DNA of 26,854 nt from JANNAV01 sp031384695 (GCA_031384695.1 JANNAV010000171.1:1-26854), one strand, 5' to 3'; positions 15,831-24,755 are shown, numbered from the stretch's first letter. Translations and numbers: made by a program. The notes: generated from the letters alone by a model not told the origin.

Positions 15831-16576
15831 GGTGCCACCGGCGGTTCAGACGGCGGCTGCGCGAACTGCGCCACATCGGTCAGCCGCCCGAGGATCTGCA
15901 GATAGGCCACCACCGCGTCCATCTCGGACGGGCCACCCGGCACCCCGTCAAAGGCACTGATGGTGGAGGCATCGCCATAACGCTCCAGCACCCCATCCGC
16001 GCGCGGGCTGTCGGGGCTGGCCTGCCCCAGCGCATCGGACGCGGCATTGGCCACCATGGCATCGGTGTAGGGCACGCCCAGCTTTTGCAGGGCTGCCAGA
16101 TGCAGGCCCAGATCATCCACCCGCAAATCGGCGCCCGCAAGATACGCATAGCGCGGCATGATCGACGTCGGCACCAGATCGCGCGGGTTGATCAGATGCG
16201 CCACATGCCAGAGGTCGGAATATTTCTGCCCGATCCGCGCAAGGTCCGGCCCGGTGCGTTTGGACCCCCACAGCATCGGATGGTCATACTGGCTTTCCAC
16301 CGCACGGGAATAGGGGCCATACCGCTCCACCTCGTCGCCGAGCGTGCGGATCATCTGGCTGTGGCAGGCATAGCAGCCCTCGCGCACATAGATATTGCGC
16401 CCCGCCAGTTCCAGCGGCGTATAAACCCGCATGTCGGGCACGGTTTCAACCGTTTGAGGGATGGTGAACAGCGGCACGATCTCGACCACGCCCCCCACCG
16501 CCGATGCGGCGATGATCGCCCCCACCAGCAGCATGGATTTGCGTTCCAGCTTATAGTGCAAACCAAACAGCATCAT
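15827..16576 (-). CDS. ccoO: cbb3-type cytochrome c oxidase subunit II, mono-heme CcoO
   Basis: A 249-residue membrane-anchored mono-heme cytochrome c. One transmembrane helix lies at about 14-38. The heme c site is CYACH at 68-72, and the likely axial Met is Met139 in PTSIMPRYAYL. The GYYACHSQMIR-type block and SQYDHPMLWGSKRTGPDLAR are classic CcoO. The start overlaps the ccoN stop (ATGA at 16573-16576). Length is normal. Confidence 0.96.
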   Translation of the reverse strand: MMLFGLHYKLERKSMLLVGAIIAASAVGGVVEIVPLFTIPQTVETVPDMRVYTPLELAGRNIYVREGCYACHSQMIRTLGDEVERYGPYSRAVESQYDHPMLWGSKRTGPDLARIGQKYSDLWHVAHLINPRDLVPTSIMPRYAYLAGADLRVDDLGLHLAALQKLGVPYTDAMVANAASDALGQASPDSPRADGVLERYGDASTISAFDGVPGGPSEMDAVVAYLQILGRLTDVAQFAQPPSEPPVAP

Positions 16577-18222
16577 TGCACCGCCATTTCCGGCGTATCG
16601 CCCGCCCGCAATTCCGGCGTATCACCCACCCGCTGCGCCGAGGGCGCAGAGCGGATCGTCATCCAGACATTGAAACTGCCGATGATCGCCCCGGCCACAA
16701 ACAACAGCCCACCGATGGCGCGGGTCACATAATAAGGCTGCATCGCCTCCATCGACTGGGTAAAGCTATAGGCGAGGCTGCCCGCATCCGTGGTCGTCCG
16801 CCACATCAGCCCTTGCAGGATGCCCGCATTCCACAGGGCCACCACATAGATCACCGTCCCCGACAGCGCCAACCAGAAGTGCCACTCGATCAACCGGTTG
16901 GAATACATCGCCTCCCTGCGCCACAGCCACGGCACCGAGGCATAAATCGCCCCGAACGTGATCATCGCCACCCACCCCAGCGCGCCGGAATGCACATGCC
17001 CCACCGTCCAGTCGGTGTAATGCGACAGCGAATTGACCTGCCGGATCGCCAGGAAAGACCCCTCGAACGTTGAAAGGCCATAAAACACCGCCGCGATGAA
17101 CATGAACCGCAACGTCGCGTCATCGCGCACCCGGCCCCAGGCCCCGTTCAGCGTCATCAGCGCATTGCCCGCCGAGGCCCAGCTTGGCACCAGCAGCATG
17201 ATCGAAAACGCCATGCCCAGCGTCTGCACCCACAACGGCAGCGCCGTATAAAGCAGATGGTGCGACCCCACCCACATATAGAAGAACACGATCCCCCAGA
17301 ACGACAGGATCGACAGCCGGTACGAATAGATCGGCCGCCCCGCGCGCTTGGGCATGTAGTAATACAGCATCCCGAGGAACCCCGAGGTCAGAAAGAACGC
17401 CACCGCGTTATGCCCGTACCACCACTGCACCATCGCATCCTGCACCCCCGCAAACACCGAATAGCTTTTGGCACTGCCCCAGGCCACCGGCAGGCTCATC
17501 GCATTCACGATATGCAACACCGCCATCACCAGAATGAACGCCAGATAATACCAGTTCGACACGTAGATATGCGGCTCGCGCCGGCGCGCCAAAGTCCTGA
17601 TATAGATGCTGAAATAGGTCACCCACACCGCCACCAGCCAGATATCCAGATACCATTCCGGCTCCGCATATTCCTTGGATTGGGTGATGCCTTGCAGATA
17701 GCCGACAGCCGCCAAGACGCAGAACAGATTAAAGCCCAGGACGACGAAAAGCGGGCTGATCTGGTCGCACAACCGCGCCTGCGACGTGCGTTGCAGCACG
17801 TAGAACGAGGTGGCAATCAACGCATTGCCGCCAAAGCCGAAAATCACGCCGCTGGTATGAACCGGGCGCAAGCGGCCAAAACTGGCCCAGGCCGCATCGA
17901 ATGTAAGGTCGGGAAACACCAGCAGCCAGGCCACCCAATCGCCGACAGCCATGCCCGCCACCGCCCAGACCATCGAAAGCACGATGCCCAGCTTGCTTGG
18001 CGTGTCATAATACCGCGCCAACCGTCCGGGGCCCGGTGCCGGGTCTTCCAGATGCCGCAACACCCAGCAAAGGCCCGCGCCGGCCGCAATCAGCATGATC
18101 CATCCCTGCCCGCCCAGCGGATCGGCCCGCCCTGCCGCTGCAAAAGTGACACCGCACATGGCGAGGGCTACGAGGATGAAAAGGCTGATCCAACGCTCAC
18201 CGCGCGTCAACTCGGCGATCAT
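16573..18222 (-). CDS. ccoN: cbb3-type cytochrome c oxidase subunit I, CcoN
   Basis: A 549-residue catalytic subunit of the high-affinity oxidase, holding low-spin heme b and the heme b3-CuB centre where O2 is reduced. Visible ligand candidates are H122 (RPVHTSG), H271 (WYGHNAVAF), H321-H322 (GSHHLLY), and H409 and H411 (VGHVHSG). An extra N-terminal portion (about 1-70) with two hydrophobic stretches precedes the core, as in Rhodobacter relatives. The ATG at 18222 was chosen over a TTG at 18237; neither has a clear ribosome site. The C-terminus carries a duplicated GDTPE motif. It is the first gene of the block. No clear FNR box was found upstream. Confidence 0.96.
   Translation of the reverse strand: MIAELTRGERWISLFILVALAMCGVTFAAAGRADPLGGQGWIMLIAAGAGLCWVLRHLEDPAPGPGRLARYYDTPSKLGIVLSMVWAVAGMAVGDWVAWLLVFPDLTFDAAWASFGRLRPVHTSGVIFGFGGNALIATSFYVLQRTSQARLCDQISPLFVVLGFNLFCVLAAVGYLQGITQSKEYAEPEWYLDIWLVAVWVTYFSIYIRTLARRREPHIYVSNWYYLAFILVMAVLHIVNAMSLPVAWGSAKSYSVFAGVQDAMVQWWYGHNAVAFFLTSGFLGMLYYYMPKRAGRPIYSYRLSILSFWGIVFFYMWVGSHHLLYTALPLWVQTLGMAFSIMLLVPSWASAGNALMTLNGAWGRVRDDATLRFMFIAAVFYGLSTFEGSFLAIRQVNSLSHYTDWTVGHVHSGALGWVAMITFGAIYASVPWLWRREAMYSNRLIEWHFWLALSGTVIYVVALWNAGILQGLMWRTTTDAGSLAYSFTQSMEAMQPYYVTRAIGGLLFVAGAIIGSFNVWMTIRSAPSAQRVGDTPELRAGDTPEMAVQ
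16588..16635. repeat. 24-bp tandem duplication in the ccoN 3' end
   Basis: Two adjacent 24-bp units, 16588-16611 and 16612-16635, differ at only a few positions (both contain TTCCGGCGTATC). On the coding strand they give an eight-residue repeat, GDTPELRA then GDTPEMAV, at the end of CcoN. The repeat lies in the non-conserved tail, beyond the catalytic core. Confidence 0.85.
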
Positions 18223-18610
18223 GGTTGCGGGCCGCAAGCTGCGGGCCTGGCAGTGCTGCGGTCGCGGCCATCGTGCGGGAGGCGTGTTTTCATGCTTTGG
18301 GGTCTTTCACCGTATGGCGGGCCAGCGGAGCGTCTTGCGCGAAAATCACCGGAAGGGTCTTTACCGCCACCGAACCGGCGGCGCGCACCACCCCGGCACA
18401 AACCCCGCCGATGGTCTAAACCTATCCGCTTGCCAAAGAGGCGGTTGCTAACCTGCGTTAGGACCGAAGAAAAAAACTCTGTGCGGTACTTCGCGAGGTG
18501 CCCCTGTCAGGCGGGAACACTGTCCGGATGACGCCCTGCGGCCACAGTTTATCCTGCCACCACCCTGCCGGTGCCGACCTTGACATATCCCGGAAAACCC
18601 TGAGGTAAAT
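18223..18610. other. Intergenic region between ccoN and tRNA-Arg, likely holding the cco promoter
   Basis: About 388 bp without a convincing gene; small open frames here look like shadows. It should contain the cco operon promoter and leader. I searched by eye for TTGAT-N4-ATCAA and found no good FNR site. An A-run (GAAGAAAAAAAC near 18466-18478) and a CTTGACA (18579-18585) are visible but not convincing as a full promoter. Confidence 0.55.
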
Positions 18611-18687
<77 letters not shown>

Positions 18688-18698
18688 TCCTCCGCGCT

Positions 18699-18726
18699 GT
18701 CTAACCCATCCCGGCGGTGCCTGCAA
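18699..18726 (-). promoter_or_regulatory. Candidate promoter of the tRNA-Arg gene
   Basis: On the minus strand TTGCAG (18726-18721) and TTAGAC (18704-18699) are 16 bp apart and end 11 bp before the tRNA 5' end. They fit a sigma-70-type -35/-10 pair loosely (consensus TTGACA/TATAAT). The position suits a short 5' leader. Confidence 0.4.
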
Positions 18727-18811
18727 CGGGGTTGGCGCGGGGCAGATCACGCTTGACGTATCGGGGGCCTGGGTGCCACACACCATACTTAATCAATTTG
18801 GCGAGGCGCAA

Positions 18812-20419
18812 ATGACAACCACGATTTTGACAGCCGATGTGATCGGCACCGACATTTCCTATACCTTTTCTACCGTGAACGACATCTTTGTGCTGGCAGG
18901 CGGTACGCGGCTGGTGGGCGATGGATATTGCTATCTCTATGGCACCGTGGCTGGCATCAATGTCACGATCGACGGGTATGTCTGGCTTCAGGGCGACGGA
19001 GGTAACTTTGGCTCGCCGTTTTTCTTTTTCGGCAACGATCGCATCACCATCGGGCCAGACGCGCAGATGGTTTTGATGTCAGACTCTGGCTCAGATTGGT
19101 ACGGTCTGATGTTGGGAATGAATGTAGGGGTAGGCGCGCCCGGCGTCGGCGGCACTAATTTCACCAACTACGGCCACATTACAACGCTTGTTGGTAACGG
19201 CGTTTTTGTCAATGGCGGAGGCAACAGCCTGCGTAACTTTGGCACCATTGACCTGACCATCGGCACTTTCCGCTATGGCAGCGGCGGCAGCGACACGCTG
19301 CTGAACGCGGGCACCATCACCGCAGGCGGTGTTGATGGCTCTTCCGTCATCCTCATCGACGGCTCGTCCAACCTGCTGACCAACACCGGCGATATCGTGA
19401 CCAGTTCCAACGGTGTGAACGGTATCCGCATTACCGCCGCGGAGAACGGCACCCTCATCGCCAACAGCGGCACCATCACCGCCGCCAGCGGAACCGGCAT
19501 CATCGGCAACGGCGGGGCCTTCAGAATAAACAACAGCGGCACCATCTCGGGCAGCAACGGCGCGATCATTCTGGCGGGTACTGCCGCCGTGGTGATCAAC
19601 ACCGGCCATCTGGACGGCTATGTGTTTCTGACCACAGGTTCGGACGAGTTCAACGGCATCGGCGGCACCGTCACCGGCAGTGTTGCAGGCGGCGATGGTG
19701 CAGATTTCTACTACACCTCGGATTCCGCGATGACCATTCTCGAAAACGTCGGCGAAGGCACCGATACAGTGCTATCGACCGTCAACTTCGCACTCGCCGC
19801 AAACTTGGAAAATCTGCGCCTGCTCGGGTCGGCGTTCAGTGGCGTTGGCAACAGCGGCGACAATGCGATTGACGGCAACGCGTTTGACAACCGGCTTACG
19901 GCGCTGGGCGGCAACGACCGTATCCTTGCCTATGAAGGCGATGACATCATCGGTGGTGGTGTCGGCAATGACACGGTGTTTGGCGGCGATGGCGACGACT
20001 GGATCAGAGGCGGGGCCGGTGACGACAACCTTCTCGGCAGTGGCGACAATGACACGCTGACGGGTGGTCTGGGGGTGGACAGGCTGACCGGCGGTCTCGA
20101 CGCCGACCGGTTCGTGTTCCTCCGCCGGACCGACAGCGGCGCGACCATCCCCACCGCCGATATCATCCTCGATTTCACCCCCGGCGAGGATGTGATTGAC
20201 CTCGCGGCAATTGACGCGAGAACCAACAACGCCCTGCCGAACGATGATTTCACCTTCATCGGCGCCGCCGCCTTCACCAATGTGGCAGGCCAGTTGCGCT
20301 ATGTCGCGGCGGGAGCGTTTACCAACCTGCAGATGGATGTGGATGGCAACGGCACCGTGGATATATTGATCCGCCTGTCGGGTACATTTGCCCTTTCGGC
20401 ACAGGATTTTGTGCTGTAG
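18812..20419 (+). CDS. RTX-type calcium-binding protein with beta-helix-like repeats (probably secreted by type I)
   Basis: A 535-residue acidic, Gly/Asn-rich protein. Residues about 113-270 carry irregular repeats of the NxGTI/NSGTI type (NAGTITAGG, NTGDIVTSS, NSGTITAAS, NSGTISGSN), as in right-handed beta-helix adhesins. Residues about 355-435 carry RTX nonapeptides (GGVGNDTVF, GGDGDDWIR, GGAGDDNLL and others) that bind calcium and fold outside the cell. A C-terminal block with DFTPGEDVIDLAAIDA resembles the end of serralysin-type RTX proteins. There is no N-terminal signal peptide, which fits type I secretion, but no transporter genes are nearby. The ATG at 18812 has GAGG about 8 nt upstream. 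The 5' third looks lower in GC than its neighbours, so transfer is possible. The exact role (adhesin or surface coat) is not known. Confidence 0.8.
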   Translation: MTTTILTADVIGTDISYTFSTVNDIFVLAGGTRLVGDGYCYLYGTVAGINVTIDGYVWLQGDGGNFGSPFFFFGNDRITIGPDAQMVLMSDSGSDWYGLMLGMNVGVGAPGVGGTNFTNYGHITTLVGNGVFVNGGGNSLRNFGTIDLTIGTFRYGSGGSDTLLNAGTITAGGVDGSSVILIDGSSNLLTNTGDIVTSSNGVNGIRITAAENGTLIANSGTITAASGTGIIGNGGAFRINNSGTISGSNGAIILAGTAAVVINTGHLDGYVFLTTGSDEFNGIGGTVTGSVAGGDGADFYYTSDSAMTILENVGEGTDTVLSTVNFALAANLENLRLLGSAFSGVGNSGDNAIDGNAFDNRLTALGGNDRILAYEGDDIIGGGVGNDTVFGGDGDDWIRGGAGDDNLLGSGDNDTLTGGLGVDRLTGGLDADRFVFLRRTDSGATIPTADIILDFTPGEDVIDLAAIDARTNNALPNDDFTFIGAAAFTNVAGQLRYVAAGAFTNLQMDVDGNGTVDILIRLSGTFALSAQDFVL

Positions 20420-20425
20420 TGCGGC

Positions 20426-21646
20426 TTACCCAAACAACTCGTGGCACAACTCCAGCGCCGAGATCAGCGCGTCAACCTCCGCCACGGTGTTGTAAAGCCC
20501 GAATGACGCCCGGCATGTCGCCCCCAACCCCAGATGCGTCATCAACGGCATCGCGCAATGGGTGCCCGCCCGCACTGCAATCCCGCGCTTGTCCAGCACG
20601 GTCGAGATGTCATGCGCATGCGCCGGGCCGTCCAGCGTGAACGAGAATATCGCCCCCTTGCCCGCCGAATGCCCCTGCACCTGCAACCAGTTCAACCCCG
20701 CCAGCCGCGCTCGGGCATAATCGCGCAAGCCCCGCTCATGCGCCGCCACCTCGGCCATGCCAAGCCCGGTCAGATAATCAAGCGCCACCCCAAGGCCGAT
20801 CTGCTGCACGATCCCCGGCGTGCCCGCCTCGAACTTCATCGGCGCGGTGTTATAGCTGACCGCATCGCGCGCAACCTCGCGGATCATATCGCCCCCACCC
20901 ATGAAGGGGCGCATCTCGGCCATGCGTTCCTTTTTGATGAAGATCGCCCCGGAACCGCTTGGACCATATAGCTTATGTCCGGTGATCGCATAAAAATCGC
21001 ACCCCAGCGCCTGCACATCCACCGGCATATGCACCGCCGCCTGACTGCCATCCACCAGCACCGGCACGCCCAACGCCTGCGCCCCCCGGCAGATCGTTTC
21101 GATATCCACCACGGTGCCCAGCACGTTCGACATATGCGTCACCGCCACCAGCCGGGTTTTCGGCCCGATCGCGGCCAGCACCGCCTCGGGGTCCAGATCG
21201 CCCCTGGCATCCACCTCCACCCACTTCAGCACCACCCCCTGCCGTTCGCGCAGAAAATGCCACGGCACGATGTTGGCGTGATGCTCCATGATGCTGAGCA
21301 CGATCTCGTCGCCGGCCTGAAGCCGTGGTGCGGCCCAGCCATAAGACACCAGATTGAACGCCTCGGTGGTGCCCGAGGTGAAGACGATCTCGTCCTGCGT
21401 GGCGGCGTTCAAAAACCGCGCGATGGTGCCGCGCACCGCTTCGTACTTGTCAGTCGCAAGGTTGGAAAGATAATGCAAGCCCCTGTGAACATTTGCATAT
21501 TCCATAGAATAGGCCTGCGTCATCGCATCAATCACCACCTGCGGCTTTTGTGCCGACGCGCCGTTGTCCAGATAGACCAGCGGCTTGCCGTTCACCTCGC
21601 GGCTCAGGATCGGAAAATCACCCCGCACTTTTGCCACATCATACAT
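20426..21646 (-). CDS. sufS: Cysteine desulfurase SufS
   Basis: A 406-residue PLP-dependent group II cysteine desulfurase that takes sulfur from cysteine for Fe-S cluster assembly. The PLP lysine is K225 in ITGHKLYGPSG, and the persulfide-forming cysteine is C364 in RAGTHCAMPLM. Other family blocks are VYLDNGASAQKP, FTSGTTEAFN and MSNVLGT. The ATG at 21646 has GGGAGGG about 7 nt upstream and overlaps the end of the YIP1-like gene by 8 bp. It ends six bases from the convergent RTX gene. It is the last gene of the suf block in this window; sufA, sufE and sufT are not seen. Confidence 0.96.
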   Translation of the reverse strand: MYDVAKVRGDFPILSREVNGKPLVYLDNGASAQKPQVVIDAMTQAYSMEYANVHRGLHYLSNLATDKYEAVRGTIARFLNAATQDEIVFTSGTTEAFNLVSYGWAAPRLQAGDEIVLSIMEHHANIVPWHFLRERQGVVLKWVEVDARGDLDPEAVLAAIGPKTRLVAVTHMSNVLGTVVDIETICRGAQALGVPVLVDGSQAAVHMPVDVQALGCDFYAITGHKLYGPSGSGAIFIKKERMAEMRPFMGGGDMIREVARDAVSYNTAPMKFEAGTPGIVQQIGLGVALDYLTGLGMAEVAAHERGLRDYARARLAGLNWLQVQGHSAGKGAIFSFTLDGPAHAHDISTVLDKRGIAVRAGTHCAMPLMTHLGLGATCRASFGLYNTVAEVDALISALELCHELFG

Positions 21647-22235
21647 TGCCGAACCCTCCCAGAACCACCAGCAGCGCCGACAGCACCGTCACCGCCAGCG
21701 CCAGCACAAACACCGTCGCAAATACTCCGCCCAACACCTTCCACGCTGAGGCAAAACCATGCAACTCGGCCACAAACTGCGCCAGAAGCCAAAGGAACAG
21801 CACCAACCCGAACAGGCCGATCACATCGCCCAGCAGCGGCGCAATCATCATCACCACCAGTTGTACCGCCTGCACCGCGATCAGGATCACCTCAAGCCAG
21901 CTTGTCACCGCCAGCGTCGCTGCCAGATCGCCCTTGCCCCCCATCTGCCTGCCAACGCCGAACACCAGCAACGCCCCGATCGCCAGCCCCGCCATCTGCA
22001 GCACCGCAAGCCGCAGCGGGCTGCCGAAAATCACTGTCATCGCCGGATCCATCGCCACCGGCACAAAGGCCAGCGCCGCCGACGACAGCAGCGTCGAGAT
22101 CACTGCCGTCAGCATCAACGCTGTCCACCCCACGCGCGCAGGCAACCCCAGCCCGATCACCCACCGCGCACCCTCGCGCGGGGATTGCAGCGTAAACCGG
22201 ATGGCCTCGATCAAACCTGCCAACGTAACCTGCAT
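21639..22235 (-). CDS. YIP1-family-like membrane protein in the suf operon
   Basis: A 198-residue integral membrane protein with about five hydrophobic helices. The N-terminus LIEAIRFTLQSPREGARWVI is amphipathic and cytoplasmic, and the helical pattern matches the YIP1 domain family. Its bacterial function is unknown. It overlaps sufS by 8 bp and starts a few bases after the previous small membrane gene, so it is part of the operon. A GGAG-like ribosome site lies about 10 nt upstream of the ATG at 22235. No cysteine or metal motif suggests a direct Fe-S role. Confidence 0.75.
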   Translation of the reverse strand: MQVTLAGLIEAIRFTLQSPREGARWVIGLGLPARVGWTALMLTAVISTLLSSAALAFVPVAMDPAMTVIFGSPLRLAVLQMAGLAIGALLVFGVGRQMGGKGDLAATLAVTSWLEVILIAVQAVQLVVMMIAPLLGDVIGLFGLVLFLWLLAQFVAELHGFASAWKVLGGVFATVFVLALAVTVLSALLVVLGGFGNV

Positions 22236-22238
22236 CTT

Positions 22239-22715
22239 CTAGCGCTCCGCTTCATGCAACATTGAAAGCCACAACCACAAAAACCCGGCCCCCGTAACCG
22301 TCGACACCAGATTCAACTGCATCCCCGGCCCGATCAGCCCCGCCACCAGCCCTTGCAGCAAAATCGCCGGAACCGCCGCCAGCAACGCCCAGAACAGCGC
22401 CAGCCGTGCCGCGTAAAACCCCGCCCGCCCGCCAAATGCCCGGGCAATCAGATGCGAAACCGCCGCCAGCAGATACCACAGCGGTATCATCGCCATGCTC
22501 GCCAAAGCCATCGCCACCAGCCGCTGCACCAAAGGCACTTCCGGTTGCAGATACGCAGCCCTCGCCAGCCCCGGCGCCTGCGCCACCGTGCTAAGCACCA
22601 CAAACCCCGCCAGCAAACTGAACGCCCAGGGTTCTGATGCCCCCCGCGCCATATGCCGCCGCAGCACAACCCTCGGGCGGCGCCAGCTTTCGATGATATC
22701 CTGCGTCACCGACAC
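22239..22715 (-). CDS. Small integral membrane protein (YIP1-like), suf operon
   Basis: A 158-residue protein with about four hydrophobic helices, an amphipathic N-terminus (DIIESWRRPRVVLRRHM) and no recognised catalytic motif. It looks like a shorter relative of the following YIP1-like protein, possibly an old duplication. The GTG start at 22715 directly abuts the sufD TAA (22716-22718), which supports translational coupling. An ATG further in (at MARGASEPW) is the alternative. The function is unknown. Confidence 0.65.
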   Translation of the reverse strand: MSVTQDIIESWRRPRVVLRRHMARGASEPWAFSLLAGFVVLSTVAQAPGLARAAYLQPEVPLVQRLVAMALASMAMIPLWYLLAAVSHLIARAFGGRAGFYAARLALFWALLAAVPAILLQGLVAGLIGPGMQLNLVSTVTGAGFLWLWLSMLHEAER

Positions 22716-24002
22716 TTAATGCTCGTGCCGCGCCAGCCAGCCTTCCAGCCGCGCCCGGATATCCTCGGCAATGCCCTCATCCTCGATCTCGGCAATCGCC
22801 TCGGCCAGAAAGGCCAACACCAAAAGCGACTGCGCCGCCTTCAACGGCACCCCGCGCGACCGCAAATAGTAAAGTGCGCCCGCATCAATCGCGCCCGAGG
22901 TGGAGCCATGGCTGCATTTCACGTCATCGGCGTAAATTTCCAATTCGGGTTTGGCCAGAAACTGGCTGTCGCCGTCCAGCAAAAGCGCCTGACTGGTCTG
23001 ATAGCCATCGGTTTTCTGCGCGCCACGCTTTACCAGAATCTTGCCCTGAAACACCCCCAAGGCACCGTTTTTTAACACTTTCTTGTAAACCTGCCGGCTT
23101 TCACAGCGTTGGCCCCGGTGGGTGACAAATACCGTATCATCATGGTGAAACGCGCCGTCCCCCACCGCCGCCCCCGAAAGATGCGCCACCGCATCATCGC
23201 CCACCAGATCAACCACCGCCTCGTTGCGCGTCATGCGGCCATTGGCCGTCAGCGTGAACGATTTCAGCACCGCCGCCGCGCTTAGACGCGCAAAAACATG
23301 CGTGGCGCTGCGGCGTTCATGATCGCGCCCCTGCGCACGGATGTGGTGAAACCGCGCGCCCGCCGCCAGTTCAATCTCCATCACCGTGTTGAACCGCGCA
23401 GCCCCCGGCCCGTTCTCGGTCAAGGTCAGTTCCGCCCCCGGATCCAACTTGATGCAATGATGCAGCATCACATCGGAACTTGTTGATTTACGCAGGTAAA
23501 TCAAGGAAACAGGTTTCGCCGCCTTACCTGTAACCCGGATCAACACCCCATCGGTTGCATAGGCGGAATTGAGCGTGGCCAGAGGCCGCGCCACTGGGTT
23601 TTGCCCCTCCGCTTCCAGCCCCGAATAAAGGCTTTGCGCCCAATGCCCCGGCCCGGCATCTGCCAGACGCCCGATCTCCACCCCCGCCAACGCCAGATCA
23701 TCCGAGGCATCGGCATCAAACACCCCGTCCACGAAAACCAGCTTCACCCGGTCAATGGCGCCAAACACCGGCGCTTCGTCCGACACATCAAGCACCGCCG
23801 CAAGCGCCGCCTCGGCCGCAATCAGGGTCGCGGGATCACTGTAGCGCCAATATTCATCGCGCCGCCCCGGCAATCCCATCGCCGACAGCCGCGTCAAAGC
23901 CCCGGCGCGCAGTGCTCCAAGCCAGCCCCCTTGCGGCAGAACCAACCCGGCAAGCCGCGCTGCAAGCTGATCCTGCTTTACCTGCACCAATCCCATCGTC
24001 AC
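22716..24002 (-). CDS. sufD: Fe-S cluster assembly scaffold protein SufD
   Basis: A 428-residue partner of SufB in the SufBC2D scaffold. The C-terminal two thirds form the SufBD beta-helix core, with blocks including VYKKVLKNGALGVFQGKI, TDGYQTSQALLLD, ELEIYADDVKCSHGSTSGAID and YYLRSRGVP, all typical of SufD. The N-terminus is the usual variable helical region. The GTG at 24002 overlaps the sufC stop as GTGA (23999-24002) and has GGAGG four bases upstream; an ATG at 23996 is an equally possible start ten bases from the same site. Confidence 0.94.
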   Translation of the reverse strand: MTMGLVQVKQDQLAARLAGLVLPQGGWLGALRAGALTRLSAMGLPGRRDEYWRYSDPATLIAAEAALAAVLDVSDEAPVFGAIDRVKLVFVDGVFDADASDDLALAGVEIGRLADAGPGHWAQSLYSGLEAEGQNPVARPLATLNSAYATDGVLIRVTGKAAKPVSLIYLRKSTSSDVMLHHCIKLDPGAELTLTENGPGAARFNTVMEIELAAGARFHHIRAQGRDHERRSATHVFARLSAAAVLKSFTLTANGRMTRNEAVVDLVGDDAVAHLSGAAVGDGAFHHDDTVFVTHRGQRCESRQVYKKVLKNGALGVFQGKILVKRGAQKTDGYQTSQALLLDGDSQFLAKPELEIYADDVKCSHGSTSGAIDAGALYYLRSRGVPLKAAQSLLVLAFLAEAIAEIEDEGIAEDIRARLEGWLARHEH

Positions 24003-24754
24003 TCAGCCTCCGCCAACAGCCCCGCATAGCCGTTCACCTCAACCTCCAGCGCCAGGTCCGGCCCGCCCGTCTTGATGATCCGTCCCGCCGCCATGATATG
24101 CACCACGTCCGGTTTGATATGGTCCAGAAGCCGCTGATAATGGGTGATCACCAGAAACGCCCGCCCGGCCGAGCGCAGGGCGTTTACCCCCTCGGCCACC
24201 AGCTTCATCGCGTCCACATCAAGCCCCGAATCGGTTTCGTCAAGGATGCACATGCGCGGCTCCAACATGGCCATCTGCAGGATTTCATTGCGCTTTTTCT
24301 CGCCACCCGAAAAGCCCACATTCACCGGGCGCTTCAACATCTCGGCGTCGATCTTCAACAGCTTCGCCTTCTCGCGCACCACTTTCAGAAACTCGCCAGC
24401 ACTCATTTCAGGCTCGCCGCGCGATTTGCGCTGCGCATTCACCGCCGTGCGCAAGAACGTCATGTTGCCCACACCGGGGATCTCCACCGGGTATTGAAAC
24501 GCCAAAAACAGCCCCGCCGCGGCGCGGTCTTCCGGCGCCATCGCCAGCAAATCATGGCCCTCAAGCGTGGCCGACCCCGCCGTCACCTCATAGCCATCGC
24601 GCCCGGACAGCACATAAGACAGCGTTGATTTGCCAGACCCATTCGGCCCCATGATGGCATGCACCTCACCCGCCCTGATGCGCAGATCAACGCCGCGCAG
24701 GATCACCTTATCCTCTTCGTCCAGCTTCACATGCAGGTTTTTGATGTCCAGCAT
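23999..24754 (-). CDS. sufC: Fe-S cluster assembly ATPase SufC
   Basis: A 251-residue ABC-type ATPase that binds SufB and SufD and drives the shape changes needed for cluster formation. Walker A is GPNGSGKST at 36-44, the Q-loop Gln is near 87, the ABC signature is FSGGEKKR at 148-155, Walker B with its catalytic Glu is CILDETDSGLD at about 169-179, and a switch His lies in VITHYQR. It is soluble with no membrane domain, as expected. The ATG at 24754 has GGAAGA about 6 nt upstream and lies one base after the stop of the pyruvyl-transferase-like gene. The frame continues upstream without conservation. Confidence 0.97.
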   Translation of the reverse strand: MLDIKNLHVKLDEEDKVILRGVDLRIRAGEVHAIMGPNGSGKSTLSYVLSGRDGYEVTAGSATLEGHDLLAMAPEDRAAAGLFLAFQYPVEIPGVGNMTFLRTAVNAQRKSRGEPEMSAGEFLKVVREKAKLLKIDAEMLKRPVNVGFSGGEKKRNEILQMAMLEPRMCILDETDSGLDVDAMKLVAEGVNALRSAGRAFLVITHYQRLLDHIKPDVVHIMAAGRIIKTGGPDLALEVEVNGYAGLLAEAE

Positions 24755-24755
24755 T

